Position numbers and translations under genes: made by a program
Source: Tetracentron sinense
Lineage: Eukaryota; Streptophyta; Magnoliopsida; Trochodendrales; Trochodendraceae
DNA: 64,000 nt
Direction: 5' to 3'
Assembly: GCA_015143295.1 (NCBI GenBank)
Contig: CM026551.1
Span: 16,975,827-17,039,826 of the forward strand
The notes under the pieces: generated by a model
Databases searched by the model: none
The model's input: the letters and a program-made list of their open reading frames with translations, nothing else
What the model was told of the DNA's origin: nothing
In this document: piece by piece, positions 1-11,335 of the stretch
How positions within the stretch are numbered: position 1 is the first letter of the stretch
Layout of the letters: the number at the start of each line of letters is the position of its first letter

Positions 1-137
1 ATAGGAATCTAAAAAGTACAATCAATAGGTGCTCCTCCCATTCTTCTTTTCCATCTAGCCGGTTTGTTGATTTTGATTTTAACATATTAATTATTTGAGG
101 TTTTTGCGTATCGGCTGCTACGTTTTTCTTACTTTGT

Positions 138-1331
138 AAATACATTATTATATAAAACAGTTTTATAAATTAACTCATTGTTTTCTAACCGTTAGACTAA
201 GAATCTCAACCCATGGTTCTTCTATATTTATTAATTAAATGACTATTATGTCCTTAAGAGACTTCATAACCTTACAAAGTCTCTTTAACTCGTCTTGAAC
301 TATGGTTAATAAATTTTAATTCCTATAATTAATTTTTTAATATTTTCTTAAAACACAAGGTTAACTCTAAGGGTTATTGAATCTTAACCATAGTTAAAAG
401 AAGTTAAAATGGAACACGTTATTTTTTTTCTAAAAACCAAGGTTAGATGCTTTAGCCGCAAAGGTTAGTGAATCTTACCCACAATTAAGGGAGTTAAAAG
501 GGAGGCATGCTAATTTTTTTTTCCTTCTAAAAACCAAGGTTAGATACTTTAACCCTAAATGTTAGTGAACCTTAACCAAAAATAAAGGGAGTTGAAAGGA
601 ACACGTTAATTTTTTTTAAAAAAAATCTAAAAACCAAGGTTAGATTCTTTAACCTTAAGGATTAATGAATCTTAATCATAGTTAAAGGGAGTTAAAAAAG
701 ACATGTTATAGTGTTTCAATTTTTTTTCTAAAAACTAAGATTAGATGCTTTAACCCTAAGGGTTAGTGAGTCTTAATCACAGTTAAAGGGAGTTAAAAGA
801 GGACACGATAATTTTTTTTTTTTACAAACCAAGGTTAGATGCTTTAACCCTAAAGATTAGTGTATCTTAACCACAGTTAAAGAGACTTAAGAACATTTTA
901 TTTTTAAAACCAAGGTTAGAGTCTTTATCCCTAAGGGTGTGAATTTTAACCATGTTTAAAGGGAGTTAAAATGGAACAAATTAACCATAAGGTTTTAAAC
1001 TTGTTAACCATAGTTCAAAGCTGTTAAAGAGGTTTTGCAAGGTTAAGAAATATCTTAAAGTCATAATAGTCATTTTTATAAATATGTAAACTAACCTTGA
1101 GTTTTAGGAAAATATTAAAAAAACTCAATCATATGGATTAAAAATTATTAACCATAATCCAAGAGGAATTAAAGGGACTTTGTAAGGTTATGAAATCTTT
1201 TAAGGGCATAATAGTCATTTGATTAACAAATACAGACAGAAGTCTAACGGAACCATGAGTTGAAGTTATTTGTCTAACTATTAGAAAAAAATGAGTTAAT
1301 TTACAAAACTGTTATACATAACAGTGTATTT
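138..1331. mobile_element. Foldback/MITE-like element with about 230-240 bp inverted arms
   Basis: The left arm (about 138-366) and the reverse complement of the right arm (about 1088-1331) align over nearly their whole length. Both open with AAATACA, then share an ACAGTTTT-TAAATTAACTCAT block, a GTTAGAC block and a long block ending in ATGGTTAATAA. The loop between them is a direct tandem array (separate entry). No convincing target duplication was found at either end and no transposase is encoded. Long arms with a repetitive loop fit foldback or Mutator-related non-autonomous DNA elements. The superfamily is inference; the inverted arms are directly visible. Confidence 0.72.
366..1087. repeat. 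Tandem array of about 98-bp units in the loop of the foldback element
   Basis: Seven to eight diverged direct copies follow each other. The landmark AACCAAGGTTAGA recurs near 353, 435, 533, 633, 732, 828 and 909, giving spacings of mostly 96-100 bp and about 81 bp at the edges. Each unit carries a TTAACCCTAAGGGTTAG-like inverted motif, then AGTTAAAGGGAGTTAAAA and a T-run. Single degenerate copies of the unit occur elsewhere in the window (about 9400-9545, 39380-39570, 58385-58560). Confidence 0.75.
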
Positions 1332-2546
1332 GCTTAAGATTTACTCATCCTTAGGATTAAGCAATCTAACCTTGGATTTTAAAAAAAATTAATACAAAAT
1401 ATTAACCTTAATAATTAAGTTTAACTATAATTAGTGAAGTATTAAAAGAAAATTATTAACTTTAATTTAATTAAGCTTAACTATAATTAATGATGTATTA
1501 AAAGGGATACGAATGAGGGCCGAGACTGAAAGTTAAAATCCTTTTAGTAGGAAAATGAAGCTCAGGGAGTAAGTAGTACACAGGATAGTTTTGTCATTTT
1601 AAGTGATAGAAAGAAAAAGAAGCTCGCTTTTAAGTAGGACCACAGGTATGTGGTTATATATGGGGTAGTTTTGTCATTCCAAGTGATATTATTAACGGGC
1701 GTTTGGTGAATATGATGTCAGGTCCTTCTTTGTCCATTTTTTTGAAACATAGGTTTCGTAAAGGCAATTTTTTTTTATTAAGGCACTTATATGTCATTTT
1801 GGAATAAAGTAAGTTCTGATATGTAATTAACCCTTGCATATTTCGTTGAAATTAAAAGCCAGGCTAACGGTGTCATTGATCCTAGTCAAACCAAGCTATG
1901 GACGGTTTGAGCTCAAGTCGAGCTTTGGAAGGCTAGCTTCAGCTTTGTTCGTCCACAAGTTATCGAGCTCAGTTATTGAGCTCGGATTCGGCTTAATTTA
2001 GCTTGACCTAGCTAACAAATCAAGTTCACCTCACAAATGAGCTTAAAGATCGATTCAGGTAGTTTGTAATGAACTCATTATCTCCTACCAAAAAAAAAAA
2101 AGAAATTAATCAAGCAAAGCCGAACTAGCTCTTGCTTGTGTCGGCTCGATTAATAAGCTCGGAGCGGCTCCACAAACTAAGAAATATGCTCAAATCTCGG
2201 CTCATTGACAGCCCCTACAACCAACCAAGAGGTGGGCTGGTAGTCATACTCAATGTAGAGAGGCTGGGTTTTATAGGTTTTTAGCCAATCCTGAACGAGA
2301 CTATCCCCAAATCAGACTTATAGATCGTTAAAAAAAAAGGTTAATTATAGTTTGGATATGGACTTATAACCAAGCAAATTTTGAGAAAACGACTTAAACC
2401 TAATTAAGTGAGCTTACATGGTTCAGATTCTCATATAAGTTAAAAGTTAGCTACCTCGGATTACCATATAGAGTTAACATCACCCAAATCTTTGATATCA
2501 AAGGTTTTCAAATATTTTAAGCATAATAAAAGGGTTTGGTGCCTTA
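1332..2546. other. Intergenic, no gene; AGCTCGAG-type repeat at about 1890-2215
   Basis: No coding signal is seen on either strand. From about 1890 to 2215 the DNA is a degenerate run of GAGCTC, TCGAGCT and AAGCTCG words that ends near CATTGACAGCCCC. The same style of repeat recurs at 8055-8215, 11865-12000, 38880-39000, 40360-40450, 42100-42170, 52390-52610 and 63590-63705, so it is a dispersed family of this genome. Confidence 0.5.
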
Positions 2547-2715
2547 GATGAGTGTCAGCCCTACTCTCAGGTCTTTTCTACTCTTAGTCTCACTGACCAA
2601 GTGTCTCAACTTTAAATCATTTTTAAACGTTAAAACGCACACTTTAAAAAGTTGGAGCACTTAATTGGCTGAGACTGAGAGCAGGATAGGCCCGAGAGTA
2701 GGTCTAGCACTCCTC
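2547..2715. mobile_element. MITE, 169 bp, GAGGAGTGCTAG family
   Basis: The inverted ends are GATGAGTGTCAGCCCTACTC on the left and, reversed, GAGGAGTGCTAGACCTACTC on the right; homology continues inward through the TCTCAGTCTCA block. It is related to the better preserved copy at 33777-33956. No target duplication is left here. It encodes nothing. Confidence 0.6.
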
Positions 2716-5024
2716 TGCAAGACTATAGAGAGAACAAAATCGAATCCGAGCTGAGTTGGGAAGAGACCTAGTCGTCTCAGTGAGCTGACCTTGATTCAAA
2801 CTTGAGTTGCATCGAGATTAGTCCTGTAAGCAGTCTTGTGGGACTAATAAAGACTTTGTAGCTAAACAAGAATTGGCGAACAAGACCGTACCAAATTAGA
2901 TGGTGGATGAAAGGATATTCAAAATCAAAATAGGAATAACCACAAATTGAATAATGGTGGCTTTGGTCTAGTAGTCAAACAATTCCTAGACATGGACTTT
3001 TTTTATTTTATTTTTTTGTAGAGAGGTAATCTAAACACACACATCAGACTTAAGATAACCACTAGGGTGCACCCACACAACCACTCCAAATAGAGATGGA
3101 CTTAACCCTAATGAAGGTTGTGTATGGAAAATTCTAATCATTTTATTGTTAACAATTTTGGCATCCTAAATAAATTTGGTACCATGTTTTCCACTGTGAA
3201 ATACAACGTTATATAGCTCATGAGCTAAGTTGAGTCCAAAAGTAGTTTCTTTTAAAGAGTCGTTCATAAGCTTCTTCACTTGATTCAAATTTTATCGTAT
3301 ATTTAGGTAGCCATTTAAATGCAAGAAAACATAAGTTTGATCAATTGTGAGATAACAATTTACCCTCACCTTTTTTATTTTGATTAATTAGGATAAATCC
3401 GAATTAATAAATAGGAGTACGTTTTTCTTTCGCGGTATAAAAGATTATTATTGCACTGATCTTTCTCCATAAACCTTTATTTAGAGTTCTAACTTTCCTC
3501 ACGAGTTCATCTGATATCCTTTAGGGCACTCCTTATGAATTATACTCAAGAAAGCTTCGAGAGGATTTTACGGAATCCTTGAAGATCTTCGTCGTGATTG
3601 AAGAAATTTTTGGAGGGTTTTGAACTTTGGATTGAACCTACAAAAGGTGATTCAATTCTCCCAGTTTTTGTTCTTTTTTTGATAATATATAAAACTGTGA
3701 GTTTCTTTACAGGCTGGGGTTGCTTCAATTCGATTGATTGCTCTATGTTTTGGACCCATTTTGTTGGGTTTGGGTTAGGTTTTCTTAATCATGCATATTA
3801 TTAGGTCTGAGTGAGGTTTACTCCTCGAAATAGGAAGGTCATAATACTTAGTTAACTTATTAATAATTACATATAATTAGATATTAATATGTTAATTTTA
3901 ATTTGAATGTTATGTGATTTTAATACACAATTAATTTATTTATTTTAAACAAGTTAGACAGATGGGTGCAAGGGTGAGGTCATTGGGTTTGGTTTGGGTT
4001 TGCCTTTCTCCACCCTCTTTATAATGGGCCAAGTTCGAGTTGAGTTGCCACCTCTAGCTCCAGGCCTAGGCCTGGGAAATTCTAAATGGTCCAATATTTT
4101 TGGGCCCACATCTCATCAGGCCCCACCTTAATCACGACCATCCCATAAGTTGGCTTCTTCCAATAGTAGTACATCAAAAATGGCAGAAGGGCCATAAAAA
4201 AAAAGCATTGGAATTTAACACAAAGATCCACAAGCATATACTTAGGAACCATAAGTATAGTCTATAAACAATTTAATTATCTATTAAATCTATGAATGTC
4301 AATGCGACCCTCATGTGAGGATACCTAGCCAGCCCCGCCCCTCAAAAGCCTCAGAAATTAAGGACTTTCTTTTATTTATAAAGCTCGAAAGCTCAAATGG
4401 GCCTAAAAAACTAGACCCGCTAACATGAGGACAATGCTTGGCAACACCCCTTAGTCTAAGCCCAAGCCCAAGCCTTCATTATATATATAATTTTATATTT
4501 ACCTACATAATTATAACCTTCATTAACAAAATATTTATTTATTGAGGTATGGTAGTAGTTCTATTAGGATATCACATGCTTATAGACTACCCATCATTGA
4601 TAAACTTCTAATTCTAATTATCTAATCTATTTATATCTTTTTTTTTTTTTTTTTTTGTGACTCATCAGCCCGATAGAGGCTTTAAACAATTGAGTAATAA
4701 CATGACAAAAAAAAAGTTGTCTTTTTTCAAGCCCAAGCTCAGCCTTAACCAGGATAGGGTATGGGCTGGGCTTGAGCCGGATCCTAACGAATGAGGGCTG
4801 GGCTTAGCAGACCTCAGCCCGGCCCATTGACAGCCCTAATAAATTCATAGTAAAACTACTGAGTCTTGTGGTTTAGGATGAGGCTCTCAATGTCCACCAG
4901 TCATCCACCTCATCTATCCATCCACCATAAATCAGGAATATGTTACTGCCCACTCTCTCAATCTCTTGGATATTTGCTTATATGAGTTTGAGCCAACCAA
5001 GCAGAGAGCATAGAAGAGGATAAC
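2716..5024. other. Intergenic upstream of the H-protein gene
   Basis: No gene is supported. About 3000-3110 resembles the SINE-like segments at 8515-8580 and 35640-35780 (CACACACA, then CCACTAGGGTGC). About 4660-4840 is rich in GGGCTGGGC and CAGCCCGGCCCATTGACAGC words, as in hAT-like MITE ends. The final 100 bp before the start codon is the pyrimidine-rich leader of the next gene. Confidence 0.4.
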
Positions 5025-7330
5025 ATGGCACTGAGAATGTGGGCTTCTTCAACAGTCAATGCACTTAGAATCTCTTGTGTCTCCAATTCTCATCTCTCTC
5101 CAGCTTTTTCACTCTCTAGATGCTTCTCTACTGGTACTCTTTGCTTCAACTTTAATGGGTTTGCTTCATCTCTCTCTCCCTCTCCCTCTCTCTCACACAC
5201 ACACTACAGAGATTTACAGAGGAGGCTGTACAATCCCTGCTTATAATAGGGTTTTCACTAAATGGGGTTGTCTTAGATTTTGATTTTCTTTTAAGATATT
5301 TTGGGAATGTTGTGTAGTAAGTAACCTCACATTTATTGATTGAGACTTGTTAAATTTTCAGTTCTGGATGGGTTGAAATATGCCTCCTCACATGAATGGG
5401 TGAAGCATGAAGGCCCAGTAGCAACAATTGGCATTACAGATCATGCTCAGGTTATTCTTTCCACAAGCCCCCATCTTGAAATTTATAGGTCACTTTATTT
5501 TCAGCATACAAACAATCTTTAAGGGATAACTAGCTCTATAGAGGAATTTGAAAGCACAAAATCTTAGAAATTCCTTTTGTTTATGTTTTAGAAACATGAA
5601 TAGAACAATTTTATATTTAGTCAATTTTTTAAGACTAAGGTGGCGTTTGGTAACACTAATCTAAATAGGAGTACATCTTGACGGAAATATGGTAAATGAG
5701 GATATATTTAGTCATTCATGTGTGAAAAAAACAAAGGGAATAACAAGTCATCTATCTAGATATCCACTCAATTTATGAGCTGTTATAACAACTTTTTCTT
5801 TTTCTATGAAATAAACCCCTTTGTAAAAATACTCAATTAATAAAAGTATAGTTTAGTAAAAAAAAATTTGAGTACAGTATATATATATTATATAATTTTT
5901 TTTTAAAAAGGCAGATGTACTCCTTAGGTTCACACCTTTGGTTCATACTCAAGGATTATATACTTATGAGAGCAAACAAACATGGCTCCTAAGCGAAAGA
6001 CTATATAGGGTTATTTGTCCAAAGGAGGAAAAATATGGCCTTGGAACTCCATCATCCTCATTAAATCCTACCCCCATGTTGTACCTGTAGTATACCTAGC
6101 CAACTCATTGATCTGGATTGTTCAATTGGTAGGCCATATCTGCTGGGATAGCCCTAGAATCAGACTGATTGGACACCTCTAGCTGCTCATACTCATTAAT
6201 TTTAATCTTTGCGATTAACACTTATCTGTTTTGGTTGTCCAAATTTAAGTTCTAGATCAGTATGTTAAGTTCCTCCACTTAGTCTGGTATTTTAATTCTC
6301 TGGATATGCTCCTTCCAAGTGGTTGACTTGTTCAAATCAATAAATGGTATACCACATCGAAGTTATCGATGTAGAGACCATTGAGCATGGTGTGGACCTC
6401 AGGTCCATTATATGTAACTTCCTTAAATCATGTTGAGAATAGCCCAATTTCACTACATTGCCAAATCTTATAACTACTCTTACTTTTGGTCCCTATCTCC
6501 AAGTGCCATGGTTCTTGTTATTTGTAATAGTTTCTTATTTTTCAAGTTTGTTCTTGGCTTTTCCATTTTCAGTATTTTCATTGTTTGAATTATTTACATC
6601 TGCAAGTTGGAACCTTTATATTGGATTTGGTATAGGACCATCTTGGAGAGGTGGTGTTTGTGGAGCTGCCAGAACCCGGTGGTTCGGTCTCGAAAGGCGG
6701 CAGCTTTGGAGCAGTGGAAAGTGTAAAAGCAACCAGTGATGTTAACTCTCCGATTTCAGGCGAGGTTGTTGAGGTGAATTCGAAGCTTAGCGAATCACCT
6801 GGTTTGGTAATACCCCTACTCAGAGCAGCTTAATTTCCATTTCTTTTTTAAAAAAATTCTTTACCCCCTGTTTCTTTGCCGAGAAAATAGGTGAGGCAGA
6901 GAAAAAAAAATATGCTTTCCTAATATAACTCTTAGTTGCAAATTTTTAGATTAACTATGAACATGAGCTTGAGATAAACACTTTTTTTAGATTTGGGAAT
7001 TACAGGATATTTCTGTCAACTAGAATCTTTTTCCGTAATTCCCAAAGTACCCTCTCAAAGGCAAGTTTTGGATTGCTCCAGTTATCTCTTCAGTTGGAGC
7101 TCCTATCCGAAGTTAATCTTTTTTTTTTCTTTTCTTTGTTTTCACTTATTTTCTCGAAAAACAAACAGGGTGTTAGTGAAACATAATATTCTGTTATGCA
7201 GATCAATTCAAGCCCGTATGAGGAAGGTTGGATGATCAAGGTGAAACCCAGTAGTCCATCAGATTTAGAATCCTTGATGGGTCCAAAGGAGTACACGAAA
7301 TTTTGCGAGGAAGAAGATGCAGCCCATTAG
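5025..7330 (+). CDS. GDCSH: Glycine cleavage system H protein, mitochondrial (four exons)
   Basis: The exons are 5025-5133, 5362-5450, 6636-6806 and 7202-7330; all introns are GT-AG, phases agree, and the product is 165 residues, the usual plant length. The H protein carries the lipoyl arm that shuttles the aminomethyl group among the P, T and L proteins of the mitochondrial glycine decarboxylase complex, the core of photorespiration. Residues 1-34 form an Arg/Ser-rich mitochondrial presequence starting MALRMWASS and ending near RCFS. The mature part opens [17 protein letters not shown]. The lipoyl-attachment segment is GAVESVKAT with the modified lysine at residue 97, and the C-terminus is [12 protein letters not shown]. 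The chosen ATG is the first in the leader and gives the conserved presequence. No break or missing key residue is seen. Intron 2 (about 1.2 kb) contains a partial MITE end at about 5637. Confidence 0.97.
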
Positions 7331-7794
7331 AATTCGAATATGTTTATGAGTTCATCTTGGATTTGCTGGTTTTGGGACTCTTCTTAAATTGAAGATGATA
7401 TCAAACAGTTGAAGCTGTTAATTATTTGAATATTTTACTGAAATTATCTTGTCGATCATTTGAGAACTACAAGAACCAAAGTCAGTTCAACTGCTTCTCC
7501 TTCCACTTCTGTTTACTGTTTTGTAATTCTGCATCTTCATGTAATAAAAATTTAAAACCCATGTCCACCTTTACTCCAATCCCTTCCGTCTTCTGTCATT
7601 GCTCTCATTTATCTTTCTGACGTTCTTAGGGTCCCTTTTTTTTGTGGAGACTTACAAGTTACAAAGCTCAGCACTATAAGTTTGGAGACTTGTAAATGAT
7701 ATCCACAGCAAAAAAAAATAAAATGTCAAAGCATTTGAGATGCAAGGATATAAGCCAAAATACATACTCGATAGAATATACCCCTATCTAAAAG

Positions 7795-7932
7795 AGCTAG
7801 CAGCATTTATATAGGCGCTTCGCGCCAGTTTGTATTCGTCCTTTCTTTCCTCTGGGTCTACACCCCAGATGTGGCCTCGGCCAATGTTTTCCCCCATCTT
7901 TGATTAATACAATGATCTCTTAACCAAAAAAA
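7795..7932 (+). mobile_element. Probable LINE 3' tail fragment
   Basis: A short segment ending TTGATTAATACAATGATCTC followed shortly by an A-run resembles the 3' end of plant L1-type LINEs (TAATAAAAT-type tail plus poly(A)). No reverse transcriptase coding remains. The call rests on tail style only. Confidence 0.35.
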
Positions 7933-8207
7933 ACAAGCAACATTACTGTAACTCGAATACAGTAGGTGTATTAATATTAAATCAAAGGTTAGTAAAGTTT
8001 TTGATAGTGAGAAGAGGCACATTTCTACACGTTATCCTTAAGGTGATTTAGTCCCTGCTTCGGTCTCCTTAGACCTAGGGGTGTCAATGGATGCATTTAT
8101 ATACATAAACAAGACTTGTAAGAATAAGAAAGTGTTTGAGCTTGGCTCCTTTACTAAGCAAGCCTAAAAAATCGTGATCAAGCTTTATTGATAAGCCACT
8201 CGAGCCC

Positions 8208-8468
8208 AGTGTTGTCAAAAACGGACCGGGCATTGAACCGGTAGAGTGACCGGTTCCCGGTTCAACTGGTCCGATTCGATCGTGTACTTTTTATTTAAAA
8301 AAAATCATTTTTTTTTCATTTTTTTCCTCCTAACCAGTTTTATCGGTTTTGACCGGTTCTTAAAAAATACCGGTTTTGAGGGTTTTGGGAACCGACAAGG
8401 GGGCCGATTCCCTGTTTCCTAGTTCCACCAGTTCGACTGGCTGGTCCGGTCCGGTTCTGATAACAGTG
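8208..8468. mobile_element. MITE with CCGGTTC-rich inverted ends
   Basis: The left end GTGTTGTCAAAAACGGACCGG and the reversed right end CTGTTATCAGAACCGGACCGG are imperfect inverted repeats; the interior is dense in ACCGGTT and CCGGTTC words. This end structure is typical of a widespread plant MITE group. It sits inside the AGCTCGAG-type repeat: the 25-bp flank beginning AAGCCTAAAAA occurs on both sides (about 8160 and 8472). Confidence 0.6.
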
Positions 8469-8935
8469 CCCAAGCCTAAAAATTGTGATCGAGCTTGACC
8501 TCTGTATTTATTTTATGAACATTGGTTTTTTTTGGGAACAACACCTACACATGCACACAATCAAACCTAAGGGTTCCACTAGGTTTTACTGTAGTATGAA
8601 TAGTAAGAAAATGTCGGTTGTAAAATTTATTAAGGAAAAGTTTGCTTTTCTATTAGTTATGTGGGCACTCACAAAAAAAAAAAAAAAGTAGAGGGATCCT
8701 CTACAAGATTTTCTCTCCTTGATTCCATTGTGCCCTACCTGTGAGAAGAAGAAAAAGGGGTCGGTAATAGGAGCTAGAATTCGAAAGGGCATATGATTTC
8801 CTGGGCCAGAGTAAACTACTCTGCCCAGCCTCCCCAACTCGTCAACCGTGATTAAGATTCATTAATCCTTAGGTTTATAAAACCTAACCTTCATTTTTAA
8901 TTATGAAATAAAAAGTTACTTTTTAAAACCAGAAG

Positions 8936-9244
8936 TAGGGGCGGAGCCAGGATTTTATTTTGGGGGGCTAACAATGAGGTGTTACGCCCAGAAATTTTTT
9001 AGGGCCAAGTTTTTGGGCCTTACCGCCTCTTTGTCTCATGGCTAAATCTTCCTAAACTAAATAATTCTATGCCTACGCCTCTTAAGGTGTAAATTTATTT
9101 ATTTTTTCTCCTCAAAAGTTTGGGGGGGGGGGGCTTGGAGGCCCCATCGCTACCCGGCTTCGCCCCTGCTCCCAAGGCTACGCCCATGTTAACACTAGAA
9201 ATTCGGGGGATTCAGCCCCCTGGCCCTATGTGGCTCTGCCCCTG
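8936..9244. mobile_element. hAT-like non-autonomous element
   Basis: It begins TAGGGGCGGAGCCAGG and its right end reversed begins CAGGGGCAGAGCC, which are typical hAT-type ends. An inner copy of the same end (GGCTTCGCCCCTG, to 9168) suggests nesting or a rearranged copy. The 8-bp flanks ACCAGAAG and GCCACAAG agree at six positions and may be a decayed target duplication. A 12-G run lies near 9122. No coding capacity. Confidence 0.55.
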
Positions 9245-9362
9245 GCCACAAGAGTAAAACTTTTTAACCAGAATTCAAGGGTATTTGAGTCTGGCAGACT
9301 ATTCCGGTACCAATTCCAAGGGGTAGAAGAATTAGAATGCAACAGATTTGCTCTGCGTAGGT

Positions 9363-9582
9363 CAGGGTAAAATACTCTAAAATAGTTTGGCCAGCCTTTA
9401 AACACATTTAACTCTCTTTAACTTGGTTAACAAGTTTTAACTCTTATGGTTAAAATAGTTTTATTTTAATTTTTTAAAACTAAGGCTAGATTTGTTAACC
9501 CTAAAGGTTAGTGAGCCGATTAAAAAGAGTTGAAAGAGACATGTAGCAAATTGGAGAGGCTGACCAGAGTATTTTACTCTGG
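9363..9582. mobile_element. MITE-like element containing one 98-bp-type unit
   Basis: The ends CAGGGTAAAATACTCT and, reversed, CAGAGTAAAATACTCTGG form an inverted repeat extended by GGCCAGCCT / GGTCAGCCT. The interior carries one degenerate unit of the repeat seen in the loop at 366-1087. A related end motif occurs at about 8811-8840. Confidence 0.5.
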
Positions 9583-10218
9583 TAAGTTCAAAGGGAAATC
9601 CTGAATTAAAAAGGATTTTGGCTACTGAGTCCGTGTGTCTTAGGTCGGGATTCGAAAAAATTTCGAATCCCGTGCTATTTTTTTTCACCCCTAGCTGAGA
9701 CACACTGTCTCAACGGCAAAATCCAATTAAAAATGGGGAAAACAGTCAACGTTGAGATTAATATTATATTAGAATAGCATAGCTGGTAGAGGAATCTGAG
9801 ATTGATGTTTGCACCGAGTTTCCTCTCTCTCTCGGTTCAACTTCAAATTCAAACTAAGGAAGGATGATGGGCATTTTCCTAGCCAGATTCCTCGTCCATG
9901 ACTTGCTATAATTTTACAAATAAAATCGCATGGCCGACGAATAACAAAAAGCATTCCAGCTCTAGATCTGCTCCTAATCTTGTCTGTGGGTGCCTACTCT
10001 TGTCTTGTCCCCTTCCTTTTCTTATTTATCTTCTCACTTTCTCTGCATCTTCGATCCATTACCGTACCCACCAGTACTACTGCAACAACTCACCGACACC
10101 CCCCCCTCCCCTTTAAATGTTGCAAGCCAGAGCAGAAGGAAGAATCCTCATAGCTAGCTAGCTCTAAGCAAGCGTTCTTTCTGGGGCGTTTTTAATTTTC
10201 ATCACTTGGGTATTCCTC
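9583..10218. other. Upstream region and leader of the kinase gene
   Basis: This holds the likely promoter and 5' leader of the downstream kinase gene. A pyrimidine-rich stretch (9960-10115) ends in a C-run, followed by TTTAAATG and a leader containing CTAGCTAGCTAGC. No upstream gene is seen. Assignment of a TATA box is uncertain. Confidence 0.4.
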
Positions 10219-11335
10219 ATGGCCTTCCTCAAGTTCCTCAGATTCATGATCAGACGCAAACCCAAGAGAGTCGTAGATGATTCTGAACGTGGGGCTGTCT
10301 CAGATACTCGTATTGTTTCGAGTTTGTGTGAAAAGAAGAATTTTTCTGTTAGGAGATTCAGTTGGAATGAGATAGAGAGGATCACCATGAATTTCTCTCG
10401 CGTGATTGGTGAAGGAGGGTTCAGCACTGTCTATCTCGCTTACTTCACGGATTTGACTCTTGGAGCCCTCAAGATCCATAGCAGTAGTGAGCGTCTTAAC
10501 CGAGTCTTCAAGCAGGAACTCCAAATTCTACTTCAAGTTCGACATGAGAACATCGTCAAGTTTCTTGGCTACTGTGATGAAAGAGGTGCCTTTTTTTAAT
10601 TATTATTTCATTTCCTTCCAGATTTTTGCTTTAATTCAATCTTAATTTCTTCCGCCAGTTCTAAGTTCTAAAGTTTTTATTTTTATATTTGTTGGGGTTG
10701 TTGCAGAAGAAGGGGCGTTGTTGTTCGAGTACGTTCGCAATGGAAGCTTGCACGAGAAACTCCATGATCGAGGAAGCAATCATTCAGTGCTTTCATGGAG
10801 GAAACGCATGTCCATTGCTTTCCAGTTAGCCGAAGCGATTGAATACCTCCATGATAGCTGCAGCCCCCAAATCGTTCACTGCGACATTAAAGCATCAAAC
10901 ATCCTCCTTGACGAGCAGTTTAACTGTAAGCTGTGCGATTTTGGGTTCGCGAAAATGGGGTTTTCTTCGATGGTTAAGCCATCATCGATGAACCCAGTAA
11001 TGGGTTCTCCAGGTTACATCGATCCCCACTATTTAAGAACGGGAATCGCATCGAAAAAAAACGATGTTTACAGTTTCGGGGTGATTCTTCTTGAACTGAT
11101 TACGGGAATTGAAGCGTTTTGCTCAGAGAAAGAACAGCTTCTAACGTCATTCGCAGGTCCGATACTTGGGAACGCGAAAAAGGTGACGGAAATGGTGGAT
11201 TATCGCTTGGCGGGAGAGTTTGATCTTGAGGAAGCTATAGTTATGGCTTCCATATCAGCTTTATGCCTTCGTCAACAGCCCAGTCTGAGGCCATCCATGG
11301 CGGAGATCTTGCGAACCATGAGAGGGGAGATATAA
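10219..11335 (+). CDS. Receptor-like cytoplasmic protein kinase, non-RD type (two exons)
   Basis: The exons are 10219-10585 and 10707-11335, joined in frame across a GT-AG intron; the product is 331 residues. It is a Ser/Thr-type kinase with a short basic N-terminus and no signal peptide, extracellular part or membrane span, so it is a cytoplasmic relative of receptor kinases. Visible motifs are the glycine-rich loop GEGGFSTV at 64-71, the ATP-anchoring lysine in GALKIH at 85, catalytic loop HCDIKASN with Asp182, Lys184 and Asn187, DFG at 200-202, GYIDPHYL in the activation-segment end, and [13 protein letters not shown]. The residue before the catalytic Asp is Cys instead of Arg (HCD), which makes it non-RD, a class often linked to immune or developmental receptor complexes. 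Glycine is absent at position 2, so N-myristoylation is not expected. It resembles, from memory, the Arabidopsis At1g33260/At4g10390 type. Substrate and pathway are unknown. Confidence 0.93.

Noticed and set aside
366..1087. CRISPR-like array from about 98-bp spacing
   Set aside because: The whole unit is repeated, with no unique spacers, inside a plant foldback element.
7090..7296. Minus-strand frame over the last H-protein exon
   Set aside because: Antisense shadow of exon 4 of the H-protein gene.
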